A DNA stretch of 64,000 bases from Paenirhodobacter enshiensis (GCF_000740785.1 NZ_JFZB01000009.1:124001-188000); one strand, 5' to 3'; numbered from the stretch's first letter, positions 27,112-35,620 are shown. Notes: generated by a model not told the origin, from the letters alone. Numbers and translations: made by a program.

Positions 27112-28230
27112 TCAGTTCGCCGCCGGGGCGGTGCCGGTCTTCGCCGGATCGTCGACGACGGTCACCGCCGCGCCGGGCGAGAGCTTGTTCAGCCCCGCCG
27201 TCACCACCCGGTCGCCGGCCTTCAGGCCGTCGCGGATCTCGACCTTGTCGCCGAAGCGCCGGCCGAGCGTGACGAAGACCTGTCGCACCACGGTCTCGGG
27301 CGCGCTGGCGCCCTGCGGGGTTTCCTCGCGCAGCACATAGACCGTATCGCCGTAAAGCGAGGAGGCGATGACGGTCTGCGGCAGCGCGATCACCCCCTGT
27401 TCGGTCGGCAGCGCGATGCGCAGGCGCAGGAACTGGCCGGGCGTCAGCGTGCCGCCGTCGGTGTCGAGCGTCGCGCGCAGCGTCACCAGCCGCGAATTCG
27501 GGTCGATCTTCGGGTCGATGCCGGTAACGGTGCCGGAAATCGGGGCGCTGCCATCCTCGGCCGTGGCGGTGAGCGGCGAGCCGAGCGAGACCTCGGCCGC
27601 CTGCTGCTCGGTCAGGGTGAAATCGGCGCGCATCCGGCTGCGGTCCTGCAAGGTGGCGTAGACGGTGCCGGGGCTGACGTATTCGCCGACCTCGACGCGC
27701 GGGATGCCGACGGTGCCATTGAAGGGCGCCAGAAGCTGCTTGGTCTGCAGCACGGCCTCGAGCTTGGCAACCGCGGCCTCGGCCGAGATTTCTTCCGCCT
27801 GGGCGCTGTCGAGATTGCTGACCGAGGACACGCCGCGCTGCTGCAGCGACTGCGCCCGGGCAAGTGTGATCTGGGCAAGGTTGAGCGAGGCCTTGGCCGA
27901 GTCGAGATCGGCGCGCTCCTGCCGGTCGTCGATCTGCACCAGAAGCTGGCCTTCGGTCACGCTGTCATTGGCGTTGAAGCGGATTTCGCGCACCACACCC
28001 GAGGCCTCGGTCGACAGATCCGCGCCCCGGATCGCGTTGGCCGTGCCGATGGTGTCGATGCCCGGCGTCCAGGGGGCCGGGGCGACTGCGGCCACCGTGA
28101 CCGGCAACGGGGCCGGCTTCATCGTGGCGAAATATTGCGCGATCATCCGGGCTCGGAACAGGTTGAATCCGACGATTCCGCCCCCGAGAACGGCAAGGGC
28201 GACGATGGCGATGAGGAGACGTTTGAACAT
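27112..28230 (-). CDS. RND efflux periplasmic adaptor (membrane fusion protein)
   Basis: A 372-residue adaptor bridging the RND pump to an outer-membrane channel. The N-terminal uncleaved anchor/signal is LLIAIVALAVLGGGIVGFNL. It is followed by the lipoyl-type half-motif (GVVREIRFNANDSVTEGQLLVQIDD), an alpha-hairpin (about 105-145), the second lipoyl half (LLAPFNGTVGIPRVEVGEYV), and beta-barrel and membrane-proximal domains. First gene of the two-gene efflux operon. A 34-bp dyad lies 33-66 nt upstream of its start and is the likely regulatory site. Confidence 0.93.
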   Translation of the reverse strand: MFKRLLIAIVALAVLGGGIVGFNLFRARMIAQYFATMKPAPLPVTVAAVAPAPWTPGIDTIGTANAIRGADLSTEASGVVREIRFNANDSVTEGQLLVQIDDRQERADLDSAKASLNLAQITLARAQSLQQRGVSSVSNLDSAQAEEISAEAAVAKLEAVLQTKQLLAPFNGTVGIPRVEVGEYVSPGTVYATLQDRSRMRADFTLTEQQAAEVSLGSPLTATAEDGSAPISGTVTGIDPKIDPNSRLVTLRATLDTDGGTLTPGQFLRLRIALPTEQGVIALPQTVIASSLYGDTVYVLREETPQGASAPETVVRQVFVTLGRRFGDKVEIRDGLKAGDRVVTAGLNKLSPGAAVTVVDDPAKTGTAPAAN

Positions 28231-28262
28231 GAGCGATTCCGGGTGACACGGCCGGGGGAGGT

Positions 28263-28296
28263 GGCCAAAACTGAACCAATCAGTTCAGAATTGGCC
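28263..28296. promoter_or_regulatory. 34-bp dyad, candidate repressor operator of the RND operon
   Basis: GGCCAA..CTGAAC......GTTCAG..TTGGCC: two nested 6-bp arm pairs around a CAATCA centre, with 26 of 34 positions (13 of 17 pairs) symmetric. It lies just upstream of the adaptor start and is AT-richer than its surroundings. The size fits a TetR-type dimer-pair operator, but no regulator gene is adjacent, so the binding protein is inferred. Just beyond it, 28304-28316 repeats CAATTCAATTCA. Confidence 0.6.
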
Positions 28297-28445
28297 GGGA
28301 GTGTCAATTCAATTCACCTCGCGGTGATATCGGCGACGGCATGGCCGCATCTCTCCGGGACTGTCCGGAGCGAAGCGAAGGGGAGAACGGGGGGCCTTAA
28401 CGGTTTTTTAGGAAGGGCGAGACAGTCTGCTGTGCAGGAGGGGAT

Positions 28446-28784
28446 ATGAGACGACGCTGGATGAATGGCATGGCCGGGTTGTTTGCGGTGGGACTGTCGG
28501 GATGTGCTGCGGCACCCGGCTTCGACGACGGTGTGCGCCGCGCGGTCGAGGTCGATGGCTACCGTTTCTCGGTGATCCAGAAAGGCGAGGCGGCCGAGGT
28601 GATCCGCCTCGGGTGGTTGTCGCGTGCCGATCGCGACGGGGTGCCGGCGCGGATGATTCTGGCGGCGGAGGCCGCGACCGCCTGTCGCGTGGTCGAACCG
28701 CTGAGGGGGTGGGGCCGCTCACCCAGTCTAGTCGGCGACACCGGAGAGGCCAGGTTCCGGCTGAACTGCACGTTCCCGTCGTAG
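28446..28784 (+). CDS. Small putative lipoprotein (112 aa)
   Basis: Unrecognised family. The N-terminus MRRRWMNGMAGLFAVGLSGC is a type II signal with lipobox V-G-L-S-G-C, predicting a lipidated Cys20. The mature part has a charged region and two further Cys (ACRVVEPL and LNCTFPS near the end) that could form a disulfide. A strong AGGAGGGGAT precedes the ATG. It is divergent from the RND operon, so its promoter may share the intervening 215 bp and the dyad; whether it is co-regulated is speculation. Confidence 0.7.
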   Translation: MRRRWMNGMAGLFAVGLSGCAAAPGFDDGVRRAVEVDGYRFSVIQKGEAAEVIRLGWLSRADRDGVPARMILAAEAATACRVVEPLRGWGRSPSLVGDTGEARFRLNCTFPS

Positions 28785-28848
28785 CCGCGAGGGAGCGGGC
28801 GGGCGAAGATGGACGGGTAAGAAGACCGCGGTGAGGGGGCGCGCAGGT

Positions 28849-29628
28849 TCAGACGAGGAGAAAGGCTTCGATGGCGGATTCGACCTCGCGGGGCTTTTCG
28901 GCATGAAGCCAGTGGCCGACGCCTGCGATGGTCTGGAACTGCGCTTTCGGAAACAGCGCAAGAATCGCCGGGTGCATGGCAGGCGTGACGTAACGCGAGG
29001 CGCCGCCGTTCAGAAACAACGCGGGATGGCCGAACGGCCGGGCCCCGGGCAGCGGATCGGGCCAGCCGATGATCGTGTCCATGTTGGCATCGAGTGCGTC
29101 GAGGTCGAATTTCCAGTGCACCGGCCCGTCGCGCAATTCCAGCGATTGCAGCAGGAAAGCGCGGGTCGCCGGATCGTCGATGCGTTCGGCAAGGCGCCGG
29201 TCCGCCTCGGAGCGCAGGGTGAGATCGTCGATCCGCATCGCCTTCATCGCGGCGATCAGGCCCCGGTGATAGCCGGCGTGTCCGTAGGGAACCGGGGCGA
29301 CATCGGCGACGACGAGACGGTGCACCAGTTCTGGACGTGTCAGCGCGAGCGTCATGGCCGCCTTGCCGCCCATCGAATGGCCAAGCAGGTCGCAGGCCCG
29401 GCCCTCGGCCGCGATGACGGTGGCGATGTCGTCGGCCATCGCCGGATAATCGTGCACCGGGGCATGAAAACTGTCGCCGTGGTTGCGCTGGTCGACGGCG
29501 ATCACCCGCCGGTGCGCGGACAGATGGCGGGCAATCGCCCCCCAGTTCCGTGCCGAGCCGAACAGGCCGGGAACGATGACAAGGGGCGGCAGGTCGGTTT
29601 CGGAACCGTGGACGATAGTATGCAGCAT
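28849..29628 (-). CDS. Alpha/beta hydrolase (YbfF-like esterase)
   Basis: A 259-residue alpha/beta-hydrolase fold protein. The nucleophile elbow LLGHSMGGKAAM gives S85, the oxyanion region is PGLFGSARNW, DQRNHGDS is the canonical post-beta-strand block, and the catalytic His is in IAGVGHWLHAEKP near the C-terminus. This pattern is typical of the YbfF/PldB-like esterases acting on acyl-CoA or small esters; the substrate is unknown. It is divergent from the gene at 29740. Confidence 0.88.
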   Translation of the reverse strand: MLHTIVHGSETDLPPLVIVPGLFGSARNWGAIARHLSAHRRVIAVDQRNHGDSFHAPVHDYPAMADDIATVIAAEGRACDLLGHSMGGKAAMTLALTRPELVHRLVVADVAPVPYGHAGYHRGLIAAMKAMRIDDLTLRSEADRRLAERIDDPATRAFLLQSLELRDGPVHWKFDLDALDANMDTIIGWPDPLPGARPFGHPALFLNGGASRYVTPAMHPAILALFPKAQFQTIAGVGHWLHAEKPREVESAIEAFLLV

Positions 29629-29739
29629 GGCGCGACACTAGCGCCCGGTCGCGCCCGGGTCCAGAGCGGGCGTTGCGATCCGCGTCGTCCGCGTTATGGT
29701 GCGCCGCCAGACGAGGCCCAGACAAGGGGGAGACGTGCG

Positions 29740-30111
29740 ATGGATCCGGCTCAGGCAGCGCGGCAGATGATCGACCGGGTGTCGGGGCTGATGGGGCAGC
29801 GTCTCGGCGCCCGGGGGGCAACGCTGGCCGAACGGGTCGAGAGCCGCGCAAGGGTGCTGCCTGCGCGGGTGCGCGAGGCGGCTGCGGTTCTCGTCGGGAT
29901 CGAGGGGCGTCTGGCTTCGCCGCGGCTCGCCCGGCAGGTGGATCTGGCCGAGGCGCGTCAGGCGCAGGACATTTGCCTGCGCTATCTGCGCCGGGCCGGG
30001 CGCGGCGTTCGCTGGGGCGATTTCGCGCGCAATCTGCTGGCCCGGCTGGTATTGGCGGTGCTGGTTTTGGGAGGGCTTGCGCTGTTTCTCAGGCTGCGCG
30101 GGCTGATCTGA
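29740..30111 (+). CDS. Hypothetical protein with C-terminal membrane helix (123 aa)
   Basis: Unrecognised. An Arg/Ala-rich helical N-terminal region (about 1-95) is followed by one hydrophobic helix (LLARLVLAVLVLGGLALFLRL) at the very C-terminus, predicting a tail-anchored inner-membrane protein. ATG 29740 is preceded by GGGGGAG at about eight bases. No partners are evident: it is divergent from the esterase and convergent with the small lipoprotein gene, from which a perfect hairpin separates it. Confidence 0.6.
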   Translation: MDPAQAARQMIDRVSGLMGQRLGARGATLAERVESRARVLPARVREAAAVLVGIEGRLASPRLARQVDLAEARQAQDICLRYLRRAGRGVRWGDFARNLLARLVLAVLVLGGLALFLRLRGLI

Positions 30112-30147
30112 GCGCAAGAGCCATCGGTTCGGCGCGGGATGCCTGTG

Positions 30148-30177
30148 TCAGATCCGGGGCGCGTCCCCCGGATCTGA
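30148..30177. terminator. Bidirectional terminator hairpin
   Basis: Perfect 12-bp inverted repeat TCAGATCCGGGG / CCCCGGATCTGA with a 6-nt loop between the convergent genes ending at 30111 and 30256. No long T run is present. Confidence 0.65.
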
Positions 30178-30255
30178 GATCGCAGCGTGATGGATGGGCG
30201 GGGGCGTCTCCGGCCCCTCACCCTCAGGCTTTTCGGCGGGGTCTTCCGCGCAGGA

Positions 30256-30492
30256 TCAGAAATTGCCGGTGGCGGCCGGATGCGCACCGTTGCCAGAGGT
30301 CGCCATCTTGGCCCGGGTCTCGTCCTTGGCGCGGTCGTTCTGCATCAGGGCCGAGCAGGCATTCAGATTGCCGCCGTTGCAGGCTTTCTGCATCTGCGCC
30401 TCGGCGGGCGACATGTTGGCCGTGCTGTTGTCCGAGCAGCCGCCGGCCACCAGGGCAAGGGTCATCGCGAAAAGCGGGAGTGCGATCTTCAT
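30256..30492 (-). CDS. Small putative lipoprotein (78 aa)
   Basis: Short exported protein of unknown function. MKIALPLFAMTLALVAGGCS is a type II signal peptide with lipobox V-A-G-G-C, leaving a mature part of about 58 residues with two more Cys (KACNGGNLNACSAL) in a short repeat-like helix. ATG 30492 has TGAGG eight bases upstream; an in-frame ATG five codons earlier (30507) has a poorer site. It lies 128 nt after the last GT87 gene on the same strand and may be read from that operon or from its own promoter. Confidence 0.7.
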   Translation of the reverse strand: MKIALPLFAMTLALVAGGCSDNSTANMSPAEAQMQKACNGGNLNACSALMQNDRAKDETRAKMATSGNGAHPAATGNF

Positions 30493-30620
30493 TTTCGAAA
30501 TCCTCATGGTCTGCCTGCGATCGGGCGCCCTTGCGCAGGTCGGGCCCCGAAATAGCCACGCTCCGCACCAAAGCCCAGAGATTTCCACGCCGCATCGACC
30601 TTTTGTGAACGAGACCGGGC

Positions 30621-31844
30621 TCAGCGGGCGGAGGTCGGCCGGCCTCCGGCCGGACAGCGCCACAGGATGCGCCCGATCAGACCGGCCGAGATCAGAAAAC
30701 CGATCCCGCCGAACGCGACCCAGCTGTGGGCGTCGTAGACAAGGCCGCTGAACAGCGCATTGCCGATGAAAAAGCCGCCGCCGGTGCACAGCCACAGCGC
30801 GGCGAACAGGGCTACGCGCTCGGCCCGGTGGCCGAAATCCATCAGATCCTGCATCAGAAGCGCCAGCGCCACCCCGAGGATGGGCATGTCGTAATCGTAG
30901 GTGTAGGGGCTGATCGCGACCGTCGCGAGCGTTGCCACACCGAGCACGCGCCGAACCGGCCAGCGGCGGCGCTGCGCCAGATGGATCGAGGCCAGTGCGG
31001 CGACCGCCACAGCGATCTGGGCTGCCAGGGCGATCCGCGCCGGCAGTCCGAGGCTGTATAGCAGCGCATAGACCGAGGTCATGCGAAACAGAGGATAGAG
31101 TCCCTTTGCCATATTGGCTTGCGCAGCTTCCGATCCGGCCAGAAATGCGGCCCAGATTTCGGGGCCGAAGGCCAGTGTCGCCAGAGCCGACGTGATCGCG
31201 ACTGTCGTCGCCGCCAGAACGAGAATTCGCCCGCGACGCTCCAGCACTGCCGCAGCCCCGATCCCGAGCCCCAGATGTGGCTTCATTATCAGCAGTCCGA
31301 GCGGCAGGCCGGCCGCCCCCCGCCCGTCGTTCCCGCGCAGCCAGATCAGGCAGCTCAGCCCGATCAGCGCGGCGATCAGCAGGCTGCTCTGTCCCAGGCG
31401 CGTGACCAGAATCAGCGCCGGAAAGATCGCGATCAGAACGCCCGGCAGCCATGGCCCCGCCAGCCGGCGCAGCACCGCAACATAGGCCGTCAGGGTCAGG
31501 CCGGTGAACAGCACATAGCTCAGCCAGCGCGGCACGAAAGACAATGGCGCGATCAGCAGGTCGAACTGTGGCGGGTAGGACCAGGGCATGAATGTCGGGC
31601 TGCCGGCCACGACACTTTCGCGGTCGATCATGACGGCGGTATCGTAGGCATAGGGCAGGATGCCCTCGCGGATCATCTGACTGACCAGATAGAAGGCATC
31701 GAAGTCGATGACGGCGCCGTTCGCGCCGGGATAGGGGATCCTGACCGCGACATCCGCGATCAGGACCGCCAGCGCGATCAGAAGCGCCCAGCTCATGACG
31801 GGATCGCGCAGCAACGCACGGATACGGGATGGGAGATCGGACAC
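30621..31844 (-). CDS. GT87/DUF2029 membrane glycosyltransferase, copy 2
   Basis: Polytopic GT-C protein of 407 residues with about 10-11 predicted helices. DFDAFYLVSQ near residue 47 supplies the first-loop acidic residue expected for polyprenyl-phosphate-sugar-dependent transfer, followed by FMPWSYPPQFDLLIAPL. GT87 includes mycobacterial PimE (mannose) and the arabinofuranosyltransferase AftC, so a lipid-linked pentose donor is plausible here given the neighbours. It is paralogous to the gene just upstream, sharing RRLAGPWLPGVL, GQSSL, KPHL, RMTSVYA and YDYDMPILGVALALL. A 50-nt gap separates the two. Confidence 0.85.
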   Translation of the reverse strand: MSDLPSRIRALLRDPVMSWALLIALAVLIADVAVRIPYPGANGAVIDFDAFYLVSQMIREGILPYAYDTAVMIDRESVVAGSPTFMPWSYPPQFDLLIAPLSFVPRWLSYVLFTGLTLTAYVAVLRRLAGPWLPGVLIAIFPALILVTRLGQSSLLIAALIGLSCLIWLRGNDGRGAAGLPLGLLIMKPHLGLGIGAAAVLERRGRILVLAATTVAITSALATLAFGPEIWAAFLAGSEAAQANMAKGLYPLFRMTSVYALLYSLGLPARIALAAQIAVAVAALASIHLAQRRRWPVRRVLGVATLATVAISPYTYDYDMPILGVALALLMQDLMDFGHRAERVALFAALWLCTGGGFFIGNALFSGLVYDAHSWVAFGGIGFLISAGLIGRILWRCPAGGRPTSAR

Positions 31845-31894
31845 GGGAGTTCAGCCTGCAATGAAAAAACGTAAACTGGTCAAAGGATTGGCGG

Positions 31895-33130
31895 TCAGGG
31901 CCTGGGTGAGGGGAGGGTAGCGGGGCCCGGCCGGGCCGGACAGCGCCTGAGGATGCGTCCGATCAGCCCGGCCGAGAGCAGCAGGCCAAGCGATCCCGCG
32001 GCCAGCCAGCTGTACTGATCTTCTTCCCGTCCGTGGTTCAGGATAACCGCGATGAAGCTTGCTCCGCCCGCCCAGAACCACAGCGCGGCGAGCAGCACGA
32101 TCCGCTCTGCCGGTCGCGATAGCTCGACCAGATCGCGCGCCAGAAGCGCCAGCGCCACCCCGAGGATGGGCATGTCGTAATCGTAACTGTATGGGCTGAT
32201 CGTCAGCGTGGCGATCACCGAAATCCCCAGAACGCGCCGCACCGGCCAGCCCCGCCGCACGGCGATACCGACGGCCGTCAGCGCCGCCAGCGCCACCGCG
32301 ACATGACCCGCCAGCGCGACGGAGGGCGCGAGCCTCAGGCTCAGCAGCGAGGCATAGACCGAGGTCATGCGATAAAGCTTGAACTGCCCATGCGCCATGC
32401 GTTCGGCCGCCGCGGCCGAGCTTTCGCGAAAGGCGCTCCAGATGCCGGTTCCGAAGACCAGCGTTGCCAGCGCCGATGACAGCGCGACGACTGCCCCCGC
32501 CCACAACAAGACCTTCCATTTCCGCTCCGCCAGAACCGCGAAACCGAGGCCGATCGCCAGATGCGGTTTGATGACCAGCAGTCCGAGCGGAATTCCCGTG
32601 GCCGCCGGTCCCCGGTTCTCCGTCCACATCGCGCAGACCACTCCGATGAGCGCGGCGACGATCAGACTGCTTTGCCCGATGGGGGCGATGATGAGCAGGC
32701 AGGGAAAGATCGCCAGCAGCACCCCCGGCAGCCACGGCCCCGCCAGCCGTCGAAGCACCACCATATAGGCGGTCAGGCTGAGCACGCTGAAGATCCCGTA
32801 GCCGATCCCGCGCGACACGAGCGCGAGAGGCGCGATCAGCAGATCGAACTGCGGCGGATAGGCCCAGGGCATGAACATGTGATCGCCTGCCATCGCGGAC
32901 TGCCGGGCGGTCATGACGCCCGGATCATAGGCGAGGACGGCCTGACCTTCGCCGATCAGCTGGCTCGCGATATAGAACACGTCGAAGTCGACGACGCGCA
33001 CATCGGTTCCGACAACCAGAATCTGGAACATCCGGATCGCGACCGGAATGAGCAGCAGCAACACGATGGCCCACACCAGCACCGGGTTCGTCAGCAGGGC
33101 GCGGGCACGGGGGGCGGCGGGTGCGCTCAC
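31895..33130 (-). CDS. GT87/DUF2029 membrane glycosyltransferase, copy 1
   Basis: A 411-residue paralogue of the next gene, with the same layout: first-loop DFDVFYIASQ, FMPWAYPPQFDLLIAPL, RRLAGPWLPGVLLAIFP, MTSVYASLLSL and SPYSYDYDMPILGVALALL. It starts with GTG at 33130, overlapping the SDR stop by 4 nt (GTGA), which ties it firmly to the polyprenyl-phospho-arabinose-like genes. Predicted to transfer a sugar from a polyprenyl phosphate donor on the periplasmic side. The acceptor is unknown. Confidence 0.87.
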   Translation of the reverse strand: MSAPAAPRARALLTNPVLVWAIVLLLLIPVAIRMFQILVVGTDVRVVDFDVFYIASQLIGEGQAVLAYDPGVMTARQSAMAGDHMFMPWAYPPQFDLLIAPLALVSRGIGYGIFSVLSLTAYMVVLRRLAGPWLPGVLLAIFPCLLIIAPIGQSSLIVAALIGVVCAMWTENRGPAATGIPLGLLVIKPHLAIGLGFAVLAERKWKVLLWAGAVVALSSALATLVFGTGIWSAFRESSAAAAERMAHGQFKLYRMTSVYASLLSLRLAPSVALAGHVAVALAALTAVGIAVRRGWPVRRVLGISVIATLTISPYSYDYDMPILGVALALLARDLVELSRPAERIVLLAALWFWAGGASFIAVILNHGREEDQYSWLAAGSLGLLLSAGLIGRILRRCPARPGPATLPSPRP

Positions 33131-33864
33131 AGGCTCATCCTTTTGAAAATGCGCTCGGGGATCGCGCGGATCACCGTCATGATCACCCCCCAGATCCGGC
33201 GCACGTGGATGATGTCGCGCTGCGCTGCGACGGCGGCGAAGATCGCCTCGCCCAGCTCCTCGGGGCGCGCGGTCAGACGGGCGGGCAGGTCCATTCCCTC
33301 GGTCATTCGGGTCGCGACGAAGCCGGGCAGAACGGTCAGCACCTGCACTCCCTTCTTCGCCAGACGGTTCCTCAGCCCCGACAGGAAGGCCGCGAAACCG
33401 GCCTTGGCGGCGCCGTAGACGTAATTCGTGGCCCGTCCGCGTTCGCCCGCGACAGAGCCGATGCCGACGATCACGCCCGCGCCCGCGGCCTCGTAGCGGT
33501 TGGCGATTTCGCCCAGGATCAGCGCCGGCGCCTCGAAATTGCTGCGCATCACCAGCGCGGCCTGATCCGCGTCATGCTCGCTCGCCCGCTGCTCTCCCAT
33601 CAGGCCGACGGCGCAGACCGTCACGCCCGGAAACGGCAGCAGCGCGTCGAGAAACGGCCGGTGCGCGGCGGTGTCGAGAACGTCGAGTTCATGGAGCGTC
33701 ACTGTCACATTATAACGCAGCGCCATGTCGGTGCGCGCGCCTTCGAGCCGCTCCGAGCGGCGCGCGGCAAGCTGGACCGGATGGCCCGCGGCGGCAAAGC
33801 GGCGCGCGACGGCCAGCCCGATGTCGGACCGGGCGCCAAGGATCAGGACGGGGGTCTTGCTCAC
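33127..33864 (-). CDS. Short-chain dehydrogenase, DprE2-like
   Basis: Classical SDR of 245 residues. The cofactor motif GARSDIG is at 10-16, and the catalytic set is S137 (GSVAG), Y150 and K154 (YGAAK). It starts with GTG at 33864, overlapping the upstream FAD oxidase stop by 4 nt. Immediate coupling to a DprE1-like oxidase makes it the best candidate for the NADH-dependent keto-reductase step that turns polyprenyl-phospho-2-keto-erythro-pentofuranose into polyprenyl-phospho-arabinofuranose. LILGARSDIGLAVARRFAAAG and the C-terminal basic tail both resemble DprE2. The assignment rests on context plus family. Confidence 0.85.
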   Translation of the reverse strand: MSKTPVLILGARSDIGLAVARRFAAAGHPVQLAARRSERLEGARTDMALRYNVTVTLHELDVLDTAAHRPFLDALLPFPGVTVCAVGLMGEQRASEHDADQAALVMRSNFEAPALILGEIANRYEAAGAGVIVGIGSVAGERGRATNYVYGAAKAGFAAFLSGLRNRLAKKGVQVLTVLPGFVATRMTEGMDLPARLTARPEELGEAIFAAVAAQRDIIHVRRIWGVIMTVIRAIPERIFKRMSL

Positions 33865-35201
33865 AGGATCAGCCTTTCGGATTGCGCCGAGGCGAACCGG
33901 CCGCTCAGGCCGGCCTCCTCGCGAAGAGAGCGGAAATCGGCGGCGCGCGGATCGGCACGGCGCAGGGTGTCGGCGGCGATGCGGCTGTCCTTGGCCAGAT
34001 AGAACCGCCCGCCATGGGCGAGAACGATCTCGTCGAGGCGGCGCAGCAGGCCAAGGGTGCCCGCGCTCATCGGGAAGTCGAGGGCGAGGGTATAGCCCTC
34101 CATCGGGAAGCCGATCCGGCCGAGGCCCTCGGGCCCCATGCGTTTCAGCACCGTCAGGAAGGACGACCGGCCCGAGGCCGAAATCTCGGTCAGCAGCGCG
34201 CGCAGCCCTTCGGCCGAGGCATCGAGCGGCAGCACGCATTGATATTGCGCGAATCCGCGCCGGCCATAGATCCGGTTCCATTCGAGGAGCGCATCGAGCG
34301 GATAGAAATAGCTGTCCCAGGGCACCAGAGCGCTGCCGGCCTGCGCCGCGCCGCGCCGGTAGTAAAGCGCGTTGAACGCCGAGACCGACCAGCGGTTCAG
34401 CGCGAAGCCCGGCGCGTCGAGCGGCACCTTGCGCTTGCGCGCGAGATCGAGGGTCAGGGGGCGCGCGCGGGCTTCCTCGGGCAATTCGCCGATGCGGGCG
34501 TGCTCGCCGAGCGTCAGCAGCGAACGACCGAGCGCCGCCCCCGTCGCCATGCAGTCGATCCAGGCGACGGAATAGGTCGCATCGGCATTCGCCTCGAAGG
34601 CGGCGATTGTGGCATCGAGGCTCGCCGTCGGGATGGTGCGCTGCCGGATCCAGCCGGTCTCGACCGGGCGCAGCCGGAATGCCGCGCGCAGAATGACGCC
34701 ACTCAGCCCCATGCCGCCGACGGTGGCGGCGAACAGCCCCGCTTCGGCATCGGGCGAACAGCGCCGGACCGCGCCATCGGGGCCCATGACGTCGATCCAG
34801 GCGACGAAATTCCCGAAAGAGCCATCGCGGTGATGGTTCTTGCCATGCACGTCCGAGGCGATCATCCCGCCCACCGTCACAAAGCGCGTGCCGGGTGTGA
34901 CCCAGGGAAACCAGCCCTGCGGCAGGAACACCGAGATCAGATCGTCGAGCAGCACGCCCGCCTCGGCGGTGACGATGCCGGTTGCCGGATCGAAGCCGAG
35001 GATATGGTTCATCCCGCGCATCCCGACCGTGCCGAGCGGTTGCAGCGCGCTGTCGCCATAGGAGCGCCCGTTGCCGCGCGCGATCAGCGGCCGGCCGGTG
35101 TCTGCGGCCTTGTCCAGCGTGCGGCGCAGGCTGTCTTCGTCGCGCGCGAGGCGGGCCTCGCAATCGAGGCGCGGATAGCGCCCCCAGCCGGACAGGATCA
35201 T
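33861..35201 (-). CDS. FAD-binding oxidase, DprE1-like (polyprenylphosphoryl-ribose 2'-oxidase)
   Basis: A 446-residue VAO-type flavoenzyme very similar in pattern to mycobacterial DprE1: GNGRSYGDSA (43-52), TVGGMIASDVHGKNHH (109-124) and YLAKDSR with K404. Expected to oxidise the 2'-OH of polyprenyl-phospho-ribose. The residue equivalent to DprE1 Cys387, the covalent target of benzothiazinones, aligns by eye with A373 in GYTLALDFP. No signal peptide is present. It overlaps the genes on both sides by 4 nt, so stoichiometric expression with GtrA and the SDR is likely. Confidence 0.9.
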   Translation of the reverse strand: MILSGWGRYPRLDCEARLARDEDSLRRTLDKAADTGRPLIARGNGRSYGDSALQPLGTVGMRGMNHILGFDPATGIVTAEAGVLLDDLISVFLPQGWFPWVTPGTRFVTVGGMIASDVHGKNHHRDGSFGNFVAWIDVMGPDGAVRRCSPDAEAGLFAATVGGMGLSGVILRAAFRLRPVETGWIRQRTIPTASLDATIAAFEANADATYSVAWIDCMATGAALGRSLLTLGEHARIGELPEEARARPLTLDLARKRKVPLDAPGFALNRWSVSAFNALYYRRGAAQAGSALVPWDSYFYPLDALLEWNRIYGRRGFAQYQCVLPLDASAEGLRALLTEISASGRSSFLTVLKRMGPEGLGRIGFPMEGYTLALDFPMSAGTLGLLRRLDEIVLAHGGRFYLAKDSRIAADTLRRADPRAADFRSLREEAGLSGRFASAQSERLIL

Positions 35202-35620
35202 GCTCTCACCTCGCGCGATGCAAAGACGAAGCGGCGATCGAGCAGGTATTTCAGCCCGTAGCCGAGCCCGAGGCCCAGAAGCGCGCCAGCCTCGCGCCAG
35301 CTCTGGCTTTGACCGAAGCGCCAGAAGCCGTATTCCGTGGCCCAGAACAGCAGCGTCGTGATGCCGCCCATCGCGGTATACAGGAAGAACAGCCGCCCGT
35401 GCACCGCGATCCCCTCGCGCCGGTCGTCGAAGATGAAGCGCTTGTCGAGCAGGTATTTCGCGATGAGGCCGACGCCCGTGCCCGCGATCATCGCGGCCAG
35501 CAGCGCCCCCGGCCAGCCCGCCAGCACCAGCCGCTGCGCGCCGAGGTTCAGCACCGTCGCCACCGCCGCGAAGACGATGTAGCGCGCGGCCGTCGCGACC
35601 GGGGTCGCCGGCGCGCTCAC
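35198..35620 (-). CDS. GtrA family membrane protein
   Basis: A 140-residue GtrA-like protein with four predicted helices and the paired basic loops KYLLDKRFIF and KYLLDRRFVF that mark the family. GtrA proteins are thought to flip or help present polyprenyl-linked sugars; mycobacterial Rv3789 sits beside dprE1/dprE2 and has been proposed to do so for decaprenyl-phospho-arabinose. The start is GTG at 35620, overlapping the UbiA stop (GTGA); the end overlaps the oxidase ATG. Its position fits delivery of donor to the two periplasmic GT87 enzymes. Confidence 0.9.
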   Translation of the reverse strand: MSAPATPVATAARYIVFAAVATVLNLGAQRLVLAGWPGALLAAMIAGTGVGLIAKYLLDKRFIFDDRREGIAVHGRLFFLYTAMGGITTLLFWATEYGFWRFGQSQSWREAGALLGLGLGYGLKYLLDRRFVFASREVRA

